A stretch of DNA of 64,000 nt from Impatiens glandulifera (taxonomy: Eukaryota; Streptophyta; Magnoliopsida; Ericales; Balsaminaceae). Location: assembly GCF_907164915.1 (NCBI RefSeq), contig NC_061863.1, positions 23,203,710 to 23,267,709 of the forward strand, in the 5' to 3' direction. Shown here one piece after another: positions 33,594 to 46,439 of this stretch. The position numbers were made by a program, and so were the translations under genes. Below the pieces are notes generated by a model. That model was given only the letters and a program-made list of their open reading frames with translations. It had not been told where the DNA came from and did not search any database. Each line of letters opens with the position of its first letter. Position 1 is the stretch's first letter.

Positions 33594-35385
33594 CTATGCG
33601 TTATACTATTAATGTCATTAGTGATTGAGGGAGGACTCCATAAAGAGATCAAACCTCGACTAAACTCTATTTCTAAAACTAAATTAGAGAGATATCTCTA
33701 GCTGACACACAACTTAGGCAGCAAACTCGGCCAAGAGTGGTGCTACCAGAACCTTGTGCAACCAAAGCTCAGACCTTTATAGTTGTGGTAGGCGTTGAAA
33801 GACGATTTGCTTGAGTATACTAAATTAAAGTGGTTCATGTCGAACCCAAATCTTTTGGATTTTAATGTTGTAGGCACACCCTAGGGTTGTAGCTATCTCA
33901 TAAATATAGAACGGGAAATGAAGAGTGATTGAGGTAAATTTTATCCACTTAAAACGATTACCCCGAGCTCTTCAAACGTTGGATTGTAACTGAAGGGGTC
34001 TTGGACTCAAACCTAATTAGGGCGTTTTTTAGTATGACTTCAACTCTCTAGAAAGATATGTTGTTTTATGGAATGAATTTAAAACAACATTAATCATGCC
34101 AATTTATATAGGTATTAAACCATATTTCAAGGAAGGAATTTGACGACTTGTTGATGGTCAGTCAGTTATGCCAATTTATATAGGTATTAAACCATATTTC
34201 AAGGAAGGAATTTGACGACTTGTTGATGGTCAGTCAGTTAATATTGAGAATATGTAGGTAGATGCGCCCGAACACCTTATAAGACCTCTTTAGATAGGGA
34301 GGATACATTAATTCAATTGTTTGAAACGCTAACGGATATGTGGAGTAATGATCCTCTTAGTCGGGCCAGTAATGATCTTAAGGAATTTATTGAGTTTAAT
34401 GAGATTACCCATTTATTATAGGAGAATAATTGAGTTAGTGAGGGTGTATCACTTCGATTCACATATTCGTTATCCAGAATTAATTTTTTATGATAATGGA
34501 ACACATGTGTAAAAGGTGATTGTATGACCTAAACATCCTATTGACGTGTCTCCTTCATCGGAAACAAACACATTGAATATGTCTGTATTGGAGCCATCAA
34601 CTTAGTTTATGTAAAACGAGAGAGTTAGTGATAACCTCATTTTGCATTGATCGGATCATTATGGATAGCCTTGCTGATGTCGAAAGACTAGTTAATGAGA
34701 TGAAAATTTTGGAGAGATTTATATCGTAGGGAGAAATGTCGTGCATATTCAGGAGGAATTAAATGAGCAACATATTTTCGTGAGGCTGAGATCTAGTATC
34801 CAACTTCTCAACCCTCAGGTTGGGATGTCATCCCAGATGTAGAAAAAAGGGAGTGTGGACAAAGGATTTCTAGGGACAAAGAAGGTCCACCATTTTATCT
34901 TGTGTAGTCTGATCTAAACATAATTTCAGTGTATTCTAAGCCACCCCTATTGAAACTCTTTATCTTGAAATTAAAAATCATGAATTACTAATTTTCATTC
35001 ATAATGTGATCGATGAGGAATTAGTGTATTATAATCCAAATTATGATGCCAATAAGAATATCTTAATTGAATTCTCGACACATAATATGACAATTAATGA
35101 AAAGAATAACCCCCATTTAGTGAGTTCCTTAAATTAGAGACTAAATTAGAGTTTAATGGTTTGTATACTATCTATCCTAGCCCTTATTCGTCGAACAATT
35201 TCCAACGTGTTTGTAGAAAAAACTAAATGATCTACCGCATGGTTATATGCAAGTTGGAAAGTGTGTCTCAATGCCAAGAAATAACTATTCTAATTAGATT
35301 TAATTAATGATTGGACATATCATTGTTTGAAACTTTTATGTTATCAATGATGGTGTGAAGAGAAGAATCAATGATGGTGTCTAGT
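33594..35385. other. Unassigned stretch between gypsy-B and an inverted LTR fragment
   Basis: About 1.8 kb without an ORF longer than about 60 codons. I recognise no family on either strand. It holds an exact 72-bp tandem duplication (34096-34239). It may be decayed internal retrotransposon sequence, since a gypsy-type LTR fragment follows directly. Confidence 0.4.
34096..34239. repeat. Perfect 72-bp tandem duplication
   Basis: Two adjacent copies (34096-34167 and 34168-34239) begin ATGCCAATTTATATAGGTAT and end GATGGTCAGTCAGTT. I see no mismatch between them, so the duplication is recent relative to the decayed surroundings. Confidence 0.92.
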
Positions 35386-35913
35386 AAGAAAAATCAATTT
35401 CAAACAAACCCTTAAGGTTTTAAACAAAAATAAAATTTGTAATCGAGTGTAGCCAAAATTAGAAGATAAAGTTATAGTCGCAACCGAAGCCATCGGATGA
35501 GTGCTGGATTATCATCCAACGTTCTAGGAGCTCCCCCGTAGCCCGTTGTAGAGGAAGGAGTGCACGCTCGTGAGGCATCAGATTAACTAATTGGATGTTA
35601 GCCCCGTTAGCCGAAAACGCCCAAACACGACGATGCCCTGACAGACCGCTGATGAAACGCTAGAACGCGCATAAAACGACATCGCTGGAGGGATAAGGAT
35701 GAGCTTTCGTCTTTCATTATTCAAAGATGAAATACAACCTACATTCAAAAATTTAAGATGATTTAAAGGATGAAACACCATTAATGATTTTTGGCTGATA
35801 CGATCCACTTGGATGGATAATCGACCTTGGAAGGCTACAAATAACCCGCTAAGTTATTCTGAATCCAAGGAATCAACTCTTCACCTTCAAATTGAAGAAA
35901 ATCTAAAATCTTT

Positions 35914-37544
35914 TGTTGGGATCAGCGTCAACAACAACTGGTGGGGTTTGAGTATTGTTGAACGACTATCAACTTTCAATTCGGTTTTAACCCTATTAGA
36001 GGTAAAAACCTATTTCTATTCTCGTGACAAATCTTCGTGAGCTCTTAATCAGATTCATGTGCGGAATTACTCGTTAGATTTGAAGCATATTGATGCAAGA
36101 TGAATAAGACAATAAGAAATGGACACGGAGTTTTTTATGGATGTTCGGAAATAAAAACTCCTACATCACCCCTTTTTCTATTTCCAGATGGATACACAAG
36201 AAGACTTTAACTTGTATAGCATCTATATTAGCTCGGTCAGAAACCCAGGAATTAACAATGCATGTTCTGAACACCTAGCTCTCAATTTGTTGAAAAAACA
36301 CCCTCTGTTCAAATTACAACGCTTAATATTCTTAATAGATGTTACAACACTTTCTCTCTCAGATTATCTTAATGGAAAATACAGAGTATAGAAATTATAA
36401 CTAGGATAGTGAGAGAGTGAAACCGGCAAGAACGTCAACCTTCTTCTTTATTAAGATCCACTTATATATATGAGTCACATCCTCTTTGCATTCGATGATA
36501 GCGTGTTTTAGAGCTCCGCGTACTGATGTAGCGTAGCTCTACTTTAGTGTTGTAGCTACACTTAAGTATCGTAGCCCTACTTGAATGGTGTGTGACTATT
36601 GAGCTTATTAGAAATTTTGTATTAATGATACACGACATTTAATGCAACAGACGAATCTAAATATTGAAATGTGACATTATTCCGTTGATTATTTTGCGTG
36701 CTGATGTGGAAATCTACCGTTTATCGGGCAATGATCAAGGGAGTTGAACGGAACTGATTCAGTCTTCTATTGAAGTATAGATTTCTGCTAGTGCTTCTTC
36801 AGACCAGAACATTTGTTGAAGCCTAGACGTCTACTATCGCACTTCTTCAAACAATTTGTCTACTGAAGTTCAGACTAGGTCTGCTCGCGTACTTCTTTAG
36901 ACCACCCGTCTATTGAAGTTTAGACTATGTCTGCTCGCGCACTCCTTCAGACCACCCATTTGTTGAAGTTCAGACTACGTATGCTCGCGCACTTCTTCAG
37001 ACCACCCGTCTGTTGAAGTTCAGACTACGTCTTCTTGCGCACTTCTTCAGACCACTCATTTGTTAAAGTTCAGACTACGTCTGCTCACGCACTTCTTTAG
37101 ACAACCCGTCTAATGAAGTTCAGACTCCGTCTGCTCGCGCACTTCTTCAGAAAACCCGTCTGATGAAGTTCAGACTTTGCATACTCGTGCACTTCTTTAG
37201 ACAACCCGTCTAATGAAGTCCAGACTTCGTCTGTTCACGTACTTCTTCAGAGAACCAGTTTGATGAAGTTCAGATTTCGTCTGCTCTCACTTTCTATAGA
37301 CTACATCTAAAGACATACGTCTTTTGGGTTGTACCTGCACAAAGGCAAATTACACAACTTAGTTCTTGTTCAAACCATAACTTAGTTTTGTTTAGACTAC
37401 AACTTAGTTTTATTCAGACCACATCATTAAAATTATGTCTTATTGAATTAAACTTATTCGCCTAAGTTTATTAAGATTTTTTCCTTAACTAATTAATTCT
37501 CTTTTAATTAGTTTTCCTTTTTCTTTATTTAATTTAATTCAACG
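35914..37544 (-). mobile_element. Solo LTR of the copia-3 subfamily
   Basis: The left end, TGTTGGGATCAGCGTCAACA, and the block GTGCGGAATT...TTATGGATGTTCGGA match the copia-3 LTR at 40145. The right end is near TAATTCAACG. TCTTT (35909-35913) and TCTTC (37545-37549) are a likely target duplication with one mismatch. An internal 50-bp minisatellite lies at 36780-37310. Confidence 0.8.
36780..37310. repeat. 50-bp minisatellite with two AGAC...GTCT dyads per unit
   Basis: The unit contains ACTTCTTCAGACCACCCGTC, TGTTGAAGTT and CAGACTACGTCTGCTCGCGC. About ten units are present with substitutions. Each keeps AGAC-N5-GTCT and AGAC-N3-GTCT dyads although the flanking sequence differs wholly from the 28-bp minisatellite at 21985. 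Confidence 0.88.
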
Positions 37545-38339
37545 TCTTCCATTAAAGCTTGAAGTTTTCGGAATTTTTTAATTTTCTGTATGAAGCCTTA
37601 AATCTTGGATCTTAGCATCCCAAAAGATTCCCTAAGGATCAATGAGTGTTCTCATATACTTGGTAAGTTTCCAATCACCCTCCAATTCTTATTTACAGTT
37701 TGAATTTGAAATTTATATTTCAAATTACACAAGTTTGTATGCTTACTATTTATGGTGTTTTATGATTCGATATTGATCCTATGATCATTTATAAACTTAA
37801 TGGAATAGATTAGAGACAATAAATCAGCCTAAAACATAAAATCCCAAAGTAAAATTTAAAAATAAAAAAAACGTATTTATTGTTTTGAGCTAATTCTCTT
37901 GAATCACAACCCAAAAGGTTTCCCGACATAATTGTAATCATGTTAGACAACTATTTGAATCATGTTTGATCCATCCCGATCATATTTGATCAAAATCAAA
38001 ATTTTCAAAATAATTAAAAATTTTAGTTATTGATTTGGTCAAAACGAACCGCCAATATTATTGTTTTGGTACCAATCAAGTATATGAGATAAAAGGAAGT
38101 TATTGAATAACTATTTTCTCCATAAAACAACCTTAAAATATAAAAAAAAAATCTAATTTTTAATCAAAAATTGTTTTGAATGATTTGATCATCATCTAGG
38201 TTGATTGATACTTTAATATGATAATCAACATGTTCCTAGGAGCTTTGTGAAGCTACCCAAACTCTTGGAACGAAGAATCTAAGCTAAAAACGAATTTAAA
38301 AAAATGAACTTTGGTATTCTTGAGGACTGAGGCTTGTTA

Positions 38340-38790
38340 GCCTAGGGTCGAGAGATCCGACCGAGGATCCTCGATCCAGACCGAAACCCAGGACCGAGAA
38401 ACTCAAAATTAGGACCGAGACCAAGGACTGAGAAACTCAACATGATCGAAAGGTCCGACCGATGTTCTTGAGCTAGGACTGAGAGGTATGACCGATGTTC
38501 TTGAGCTAGGAATGAGATTTCCGACAATGAATTTTCATCCAGGACTAAGAGGTTTGACCTAGGACCGAGGATTTCTGAACTTAGGACTGGTGAACTTATC
38601 ACAGAGCTAACTCAGGACTATTGGGTTTATACATTTAAATTGGAGAACTTAGCCTATGGCTAACCCAGGACTGATGGCTACACCTGACCGATAATTTTAG
38701 CAAAGGATTGAGAGTTCTTAGCACCCAAACCGAGGATTTTTAGACCCCGACCCATGAAAATGGACCCAAGGCTTGGGAGTTTGGTCCTAA
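38340..38790. repeat. Degenerate GGACCGAG-rich repeat
   Basis: Short irregular units of the type AGGACCGAGAAACTCA or AGGACTGAGAGGT recur more than a dozen times, with a clearer duplicate of GACCGATGTTCTTGAGCTAG at about 38457 and 38489. It sits within the gypsy-B-type LTR fragment. Confidence 0.75.
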
Positions 38791-39500
38791 GTCTTGTTTG
38801 TTCTACTTTTCAAAACCCATTTTTTTTTAATTTTGGGCATCCAAACCAATTTCTAAAAATCCCTAAAAATTAGAAACGATTTCAAAATATTTTTGGTCTA
38901 TTTCCACAATAAAATATTTTGACTAAGACCTGTTGGGTGTTTATTTCTAAACCCTAACACCCTTAAATATGACTGATATTATTTAGGTATAATTATCCTT
39001 ATTTATCATCAACAATAGGTACTAGCATTAAAATATTGTTGTTTCAATATTTTAAATAATGCTAAAACCTAGAAGAATGACTAGGACCGAAAGAATAATT
39101 AATTAAAACTCAAACGTTATACAACCAATTTTCAAAAAGTCAACTATATAAGTAAAGACCGTTTTATAATCGAGTACGGAGGATGAAGAACGAAAGTCTT
39201 TTCCCGAATATCACAAAACTACGAACTAAAATAAATTATGTCCAATGTGTTTGTATACCTATGCCAACTTTTATTGATTTTTAAAAATCAATTAACGACT
39301 CTAATTCAAAATAAATAATGTTATAAATTAATTATGTTTAATTAATTTAAACTAAAAGATTTCTTCAAAATTAAATTTTCATTTGATTATCATAAATCCC
39401 CAGATTATTTTAAATTGAAACTCGAAATTAATTATTTTTAATTAATTTAAAAAACTGTCAGGTATCATTTAAAAATATTTTAAATAATTTTTTATTTTAA

Positions 39501-40144
39501 AAGAAAATTCATGATATTCAAATCGAGGTTGAAAGTTTTTGAACATCGAGCTTTTTCTGCAAAATCTATATGCTAATGGTTTTTCCGGGGGTCACACTAG
39601 GTGGTGCTTGAGTCTTTGGATAGTTGCTGTATAATTTAGATTAAGGTGGTTGATATGGAAGAAATACATATTTGAAATACCATCCTAATTATATTTGGTG
39701 AACTATTTCCTTGGAGAAAAGTTTTCAAACTTTTAATGATCGTAGTCATTCGATGTGTATCATTCATAATGGTATTATTGTGATACTTTTTAATATTTGT
39801 TTTGGAAAACCGGTGGAGTTGGTCTGAGAATTATTAGTTCTTTTTGAGAACCTACGAGCTCGATACCCCTTTGGGTAATGTGTTTGTATTATTTCTTTCT
39901 TTCTTTTCTTTACATTTTTGTGACTTTTATTTTATTTTATTATTTTTTCTAATGTCATGATTTATCGTTGTGCTTAAACGATTTTTATTATTTTTAATAT
40001 ATATGGACAATTTTTTTAAAAGTTAGAACATAGAGAAGATGAAGAAGAAAAGTGCACAATCACAAAAAAAGAGGAAAATGATTGGAAAATTAGGGATTTG
40101 TAACCTTAGAAGTGAATGATACGACATTGTTTATATAAAAAAAT
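39501..40144. other. AT-rich stretch with no recognisable feature
   Basis: It lies between the gypsy LTR fragment and the copia-3 LTR. It contains pyrimidine-rich and A-rich runs but no ORF or repeat that I can name. Confidence 0.5.
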
Positions 40145-41502
40145 TGTTAGGATCGGTGACAACAATAGAAGGGGGTTGAATATTATTGTAAAAATAATCA
40201 CTTTTAATTCGATTTTAAACATGTTAGAGATAAAAATATGTTTCTATTTTTCGATAAATCGTCGCAAACTTTTGAACGATTTTAAGTGCGGATGTGCTTT
40301 CTAGATTTGAAGCAGCAAATGCAAGATGGAAAGATGCAGTATGGAAATAACACACGAGTTTTATGGATGTTCGGAGATAAAACTCATATGTCACCTCTTC
40401 TTCTATTTCCAGAAGGATTTCACTAGAGTCTTTGATTCGTATAGCGACTACACAAACCCAATAACAACTAATGACTTAACAATTGCCTATTCTAAACTCC
40501 TAGCTATCACTCATTATCGAACATACAACATTTTGTTCAACTTACAATTACTGAAAATACACTCAGGTAGAACAATAAACTATAGCTCAGCTTAGCTTAG
40601 TGAATTACAAAATAATCTTAGAGAGAAAGTAAACATAGAGAAGAGCAATTCAGATATCATAGAGTGCAAGCGAGAGCCGAGAATTGAGATATTCGTCGTT
40701 GTACTCTACTGCTATTTTATATTGAAGTCGTAGCAACGATCGGATCTTTCTCATAGATATGTGTCAGCTTTCCGATAGATGTACGCCAGATGTACGTGAT
40801 CATACGCAAGAATAAATTCGTTGGATCGTGGAATACGGGAATGGTAGTGTGCAGAATATTTGTTTGAACGTGGTGTACTAGAAGGTACAATGTGGGCTAG
40901 TGGAATAATAGCGTACGTGGAAGTTGTACATTTATCATATTAAGATGACTTGGCAGACTATTGATAATGAACGCTGCTGTTCGCAATGCTAATGAGATAT
41001 GTAGTTAAACGGACGCTTCTTTAGATGACTGCTGATGTAAGGTTTCTTCAAACAACTACTGAAGCAAGGCGTCTGTTCGCGCTTCTTCAGACTATTGTTG
41101 AAGCATGGCATCTTCTCGCGCTTCTTTAGACTGTTGCTGAAGCAAAGCATCTGCTCCAACTTCTTCAGAATGATGCTGAAGTAAGGCGTCTGCTCGCGCT
41201 TCTTCAAACTACTGTTGAAGCAAAGCGTATACTCGCGCTTCTTCAGACTGTTGTTGAAGCAATGCGTCTGCTCGTACTTCTTCAAACTCTTGTTGACGCC
41301 TCTTGAGTTGTACCTACGCATTAAACATTTGCACAACTTATTTTTGTTCATGAACACATCATTAAAAATATGTCGTATTGATTAAACCTATTTTTATTCA
41401 CCTAAGTTTATTTTAATCAATTATAACAATTTTCTTAATTCAAATTAATTATTTCTCTTTTAAATAATTTTGCCTTTTTTCTTTATTTAACTTAATCTAA
41501 TA
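40145..41502 (-). mobile_element. 3' LTR of copia-3
   Basis: It starts TGTTAGGATCGGTGACAACA and ends before the polypurine-tract complement ATTTCTCCTTTTT (41503-41515). It resembles the solo LTR at 35914 more than those of copia-1 and copia-2. A minisatellite of CTTCTTCAGACT...TTGAAGCAA-type units of about 40-60 bp lies at 41025-41300. Confidence 0.85.
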
Positions 41503-41599
41503 ATTTCTCCTTTTTGATGATGTTAAAACTAAGTCATAAGATCAGGAAATTAAAATTAAATTTTATATAAACATAAGTACATAAAATATATAAAGTTTG

Positions 41600-42803
41600 A
41601 GATTCCCCCTTTTTAATTGTTGAAGAGAAGTCTTTCCCAGCCTCCTCTTCTTCATCCTTCTCGACCTCCTCATCCTCGATCTGGCTTTCTTCCAGTTTGA
41701 TTACCTCAACCGCAACCTTCTCTTCCCCTCGATTGCTACCTTTCCCTTTTTTAACATAATTATCGGCATCTTCAAAAACTTCAATGCATTTTTCTACTAC
41801 ACCAACATCTTCATTGTGTTCTGGTTTAGCGTTTTTGTGTTGGTTGGATATTTCAACAACTTAAAAGCTAAAAGTATCCAATTTTGCAGTAATATCTTTG
41901 TGGTGATCGAAAGCAGTTTTGATTAGAGTAGATTTCAGCTGGTCAACGCAACCCGAATGATCATCACTTCAATAGAAGTCCTCGATATTTCTTTATGGGC
42001 GTTTTCTTGCTCCGAGGCCACAACGGTAGTCACCTTCGAGTTAGAAGCAGACTTCCCCTTCAGAAACTCCAACTCATCGAAGATTGATGCAATGCTCTGC
42101 TGCATAGGAGTAAGAGCTTCAATGATGAAGTTGCAGAGATCTACTGTTCCCTGAGAGGACTCCTAGGGAAAGTGGGAGCCAAAGAATCAAGATGGGAACT
42201 AGTTGGGAGGGTGCGAAGAGGAAAGGCTCGAAAACTTACTTCAACTGTAGAGGGCTCAAGATTTCTTTTGGAGGATGAGGCTCGAGGCACATTGATCATT
42301 GCTCGAGACTCGTCGTCTGCTCTTTCAATTTCTTCACACAGATCCTTAAGCAATCTCGTCACTTCTTCAGAGTTGATGGATTTAGCCAGGAGGGATTTCT
42401 TTTATGATAAAAGGGTTGAATGTTTGGATTTAAGGGAGGATCACCTCTCTGCAGACGTCTGATGCTCCTTGTATGAAGAGATCTGCACAAAAAACTGAAA
42501 AAGTTGTTTCTCAAACGCATATGAGGAGAGCTGATCAACTTATGCAGAAGATGCCTTCTTGGAAGTAGGGGCGGAAAGCTGATCAACAACTGCGGAAGAC
42601 TCCTTCTATGAATTAGAAGACTTTTGTTCAGGAGTAGGGGAGAGCTCCTCTTTATTAGCATGAGAGGCAGCTTGAGACGGTTCCTCAGTAGCAGAAATAG
42701 ATGGCTACTCAGCAGTAGGGAGAGTCTGCTTCTTAGCAGGAGGACACTGTAGCTTTTCAATAAATAGCAGCTACTCTTCTACATATAAGTTGTTCAGTGC
42801 AGC
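41600..42803 (-). pseudogene. C-terminal part of the copia-3 extra ORF (left of copia-2)
   Basis: Minus-strand pieces read VTRLLKDLCEEIERADDESR (near 42360) and ALTPMQQSIASIFDELEFLK (near 42100), then Lys/Arg/Glu-rich low complexity toward 41640. Style and order fit the coiled-coil, low-complexity tail of the protein begun at 55363. The ORFs at 42172-42462 (plus) and 42359-42760 (minus, Leu/Ser-rich) are other-frame shadows. Confidence 0.55.
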
Positions 42804-42808
42804 CAATG

Positions 42809-44957
42809 TGATAGGATCGGCTTTATCGATAGAGACGAGGGTTTGGCTAAGGATGAAGGCTTATGAAAAACGGTTTGATAGAAATCATGTTAAGGATTAA
42901 TATTCTACACAAACTTGTGTAAACACTTGAAACAGATTCAAGGCGGAATTATTTACTTGGGTTTGAAGCACAAGATGAAATATGAAAAGATGACAGAAAT
43001 GAAGAACACAACAATTTGTTTATGGATGTTCGGAGAAACTCTCCTACGTCACCCCTTCTTCCAACCACTGGAAGGATTCACTATAAGATGATAAGAATCA
43101 AATACAGTTTACACACACTTAGCTCATTATTGAACAGAACATTTTCTGTTCAATTACAAGATGAAGAATATCACTCAGCTAAAGATGTTTTTGATTCTAG
43201 CTTTCTCTCTCGATTCACACACAGTACAATCAGAAAGAAGCTTCACAGAATAAGTTCAGTAAGCAAGATGATTGAGTAGTTTCTCTCTCTGCAAAATCAG
43301 ATTGCTTGTTCGTTCGTGTAAGGCAAAAGTTCAAGGTAAGATCTGGTGATTCTTCCGTTGTCCTTAGGATTGATTAACTACTGAACAGGATCTAACAGTC
43401 GAAACTTCAAGAATGATACATGTCACTCTTCCATTGGAAATCCTCCATTGTACACAGCAGGTTCTGAGCACAAGGATCGTGACCGACAGAACTGGTAGTG
43501 CGCCGAATATTACATCAGGGATGTACCTGCAAAACGGGTAATGTGAGGAAAATTCTCTTATGTGGCATTCCTTGATTGGATGCATATAGCTGATGTACTA
43601 ATCTTCACAAGAAAGTGGAGCAGAAGTAGGGTACAACTATAGCACGTGGGTAGGAAAAATGCTAGATTCAAGCGTACTGCTTAAAATGTGCATTAGACGT
43701 ATTTCAGTTAGACGGATTGTGAAAATCAGTCTAATGAAATAGGTCATCTCCTTCTAATGAAAAACGTCTATTAGACCGCCTGGTCTAATAGAATTAGACT
43801 CGCGTCTAATAACAATAACTATTATACTGGCACGTCTAACTCCACTGAGTTAGACTGGCACGTCTAATTCCGGTTCTATCTCAGACTTGTCTAAAGGAGT
43901 TAGACGCATGTCTAACTTTCACTAATTAGACCACCCGTCTAATTACAATAATCATTAGACCGGCACGTCTAACTCCACTGAGTTAGACTGGCACGTCTAA
44001 TTCCGGTTCTACCTCAGACTTGTCTGTAGGAGTTAGACGCACGTCTAACTTTCTCTAATTTGACTACCCGTCTAATTACAATAACCATTAGACCGGCACG
44101 TCTAACTCCACTGAGTTAGACTGGCACGTCTAATTCCGGTTCTACCTCAGACTTGTCTGAAAGAGTTAGAAGCACGTCTAACTTTCACTAATTAGACTAC
44201 CCGTCTAATTACAATAACCATTAGACTGGCACGTTTAACTGCACTGAGTTAGACTGGCACGTCTAATTCCGGTTCTACCTCAGACTTGTCTGAAGGAGTT
44301 AGACGCACGTCAAACTTTTACTAATTAGACTACCCGTCTAATTAAAAATATCAATTAGACTACCCATCTAATTCCGCTTATTCATTAGACTTGCGTCTAA
44401 TTCTTTACATCTATTAGACTTACACGTCTAACTCCAATGAGTTAGACTGTACGTCTAATTCTATTAGACTCACGTCTAATTCCATTATACTTACGTCTAG
44501 TTTCGTGTATTCATTAGACTTGCGTCTAATTCTTTACATTTATTAGACTCACGTCTAATTCCATTAGACTTACGTCTAGTTCCGTGTATTCATTAGACTT
44601 GCGTCTAATTCTTTACATCTATTAGACTTACACGTCTAACTCCGATGAGTTAGACTGTACGTCTAATTCTATTAGACTCACGTCTAATTCCATTAGACTC
44701 ATGTCTAATTCCGTGTATTCATTAGACTTGCGTCTAATCACACGTCTATTAGACTGCACGTCTAACTCCGATGAGTTAGACTATGCGTCTAATTTTATGC
44801 GAATGAAAATCAACATCGGTCTAATGACCCTCATTAGACCCAAGTCTAATAACGTATTGTCTCAATACACCTGTATCGAAACTCATAAATTATTTCATCA
44901 TCAAAATATCAGAGGGTAAATTATTTCAACACTTAGTCAAAATAATTTGACCAAAAA
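42809..44957 (-). mobile_element. 3' LTR of copia-2
   Basis: It starts TGATAGGATCGG and ends at AATTTGACCAAAAA, where its partner has GACCCAACA, so the terminal CA is mutated. The PPT complement ATTTCCCCCC follows. About half of the LTR is minisatellite (43690-44830). Confidence 0.9.
43690..44830. repeat. Dyad minisatellite with 133-bp higher-order units in copia-2 3' LTR
   Basis: TTAGAC...GTCTAA dyads occur every 20-30 bp. ATTAGAC blocks at 43954, 44087 and 44220 are each 133 bp apart and carry the same order of dyads plus CCGGTTCTACCTCAGACTTG. From about 44390 a second type of unit (about 128 bp, with ATTAGACTTGCGTCTAATTC) takes over. The partner LTR has the same arrangement at 52095-53310. 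Confidence 0.92.
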
Positions 44958-44971
44958 ATTTCCCCCCTTTT
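44958..44971 (-). other. Polypurine tract of copia-2
   Basis: The minus strand reads AAAAGGGGGGAAAT directly before the LTR. It matches the copia-1 tract. Confidence 0.85.
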
Positions 44972-45245
44972 GATGAAGAAATTGCAAACCTGCATACATA
45001 TATCACATCATGCATTCATCATACACACAAACAAACAGCATGCAAGTAATCATTCAAAAACATCCAAGTTAATCATATATGAGTGTTTTCAGAAGAAACA
45101 CTCAAAGAATTGTTCAGAGTAAAAAAAATAAGTTTACCAAAAACATTGTGAAAATATTTAAAATAACTTCAAAAAGACATTCAATCACTAGTCTTCTTCT
45201 TCTTCTTCTTCTTGGTCATGACTTCTGGAAATGATAAATTTCGAC

Positions 45246-45849
45246 CTAAGAGATCTCTAAGACTGCAGTTAGAGGGGAGTTGGAGACTTCACTTTTCCTT
45301 TTCTTAGACTTAAGCGTTTCCACCCTTTGAATGTAATCTACCACTTTCTGGTAGTTCAGGATCTTAGACGGAAGGGGAAAACTCTTACCGGGTTCGTTCA
45401 GACGATAACAGAGAAAGGAGCTGAGAGGACCGTCAAAGTCGAAAATCTTCTTCCTAATGACAACCATTCTAACAAGATTCCCGAAGAGGAAGCTTGTTCA
45501 GTTCACCGGAACACCCCTGGTGATAGCCACCATTATCTGAAAGACCTTCGTACAGTATTTGTAAGAAGTTTCTTTAGACAAAGGATTTTGAAATGATATC
45601 GCTTAAGAGAGCATATTCAACCTTCAGGAGGTTTTTCTTTCCATGAATGTCTACTTCAGGGGAATCGGAAAAGACTTTTATCATCGAAATCATTAGGTTA
45701 GGATGAGTGGTGGAGAAATCATCAATACTTTCTGTTGGGAGATGGAAAAACTCAACAAAAGATTCTTCTGTGATCCAAACCATCTGGCCCATTACGGCTC
45801 CAGCAATAACACTATCTTGATAGAAGCTAGCGGTTTGGAAAAATTTCAT
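45246..45849 (-). pseudogene. Copia-2 extra 3' ORF remnant
   Basis: Minus-strand piece 45574-45849 reads SVIAGAVMGQMVWITEESFV, EFFHLPTES, then GKKNLLKVEYALLSDIISKS; piece 45246-45467 reads SFPLPSKILNYQKVVDYIQR. Both match the copia-3 extra ORF (55363-54516) in order (ISEDLF...ELPTKR; KNKFLKSEFFLLNDIVSKSL). The middle part and probably the N-terminus are lost. It lies between RNase H and the 3' LTR. Function unknown. From memory, similar hypothetical proteins are frequent in asterid genomes. I see no signal peptide or clear membrane segment, so it is not an obvious envelope protein. Confidence 0.7.
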
Positions 45850-46439
45850 TGACTAGTTGTTCATGATAGGTTTCATGAGGGGTGAGAAATCTTCTCAACC
45901 CAGAAGCTTTTAGTGATTCGAACATTTTATGCATGCCCGGAGATTCAAGTGTGGCTACGGATTGAAAGTCCACTTGAATCGATTTTGGTCGAAAGGGCAT
46001 CATTATGATTTGATGAACAATGGTTTGAGAGATTCGACTTCAGAAGAGAGAAGAAGGGATTTCAAGGGTCTTCTATCTTTTAGATTGAATGAACCTATTA
46101 ATATCGGGGTCTTACTCATGAAGAAGAAAACTAATGATTGTTTCTACCGTCAATAATTTCAAAAGACAGTTCCCAATAAACGTAGCATTTAATGTTAGCA
46201 TGAAACAGAACGTCTAATACTAAGTGTACAAGCAAAAGGTGTCAGAAATATTAGTCATTTCTTGCATATTGAGAGACACGTGTCTTCAATTCTTTTGAGG
46301 AATGACTGATTTATTTTTCGGCGGGAAAGAGGACTTAAACAGAAATCATTAAAGGACAGCTGTCCAAAAAGCTAGAAGATGAAGAGTCTAATTATACCAG
46401 TAGTTAGACGTTTTATTTTCCTTTTCACATTTTTAACTT

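Larger units (their letters stand above)
35386..39500 (+). mobile_element. Inverted gypsy-B-type LTR fragment, split by a solo copia LTR
   Basis: From 35386, the sequence is the reverse complement of 33180 downward (GTGTAGCCAAAA, GTTAGCCGAAAACGCCCAAA). From about 38990 it is the reverse complement of 32800 down to 32340 (TTTCAATATTTTAAATAA, CGGAGGATGAAG, TTTTCCCGA). Both LTR ends are missing. The block 37545-38990 is absent from the other copies. A solo copia LTR (35914-37544) lies inside. Confidence 0.7.

Noticed and set aside
42359..42760. 133-codon Leu/Ser-rich minus-strand ORF
   Set aside because: Different frame from the coiled-coil sequence of the copia-3 extra ORF; low-complexity shadow.
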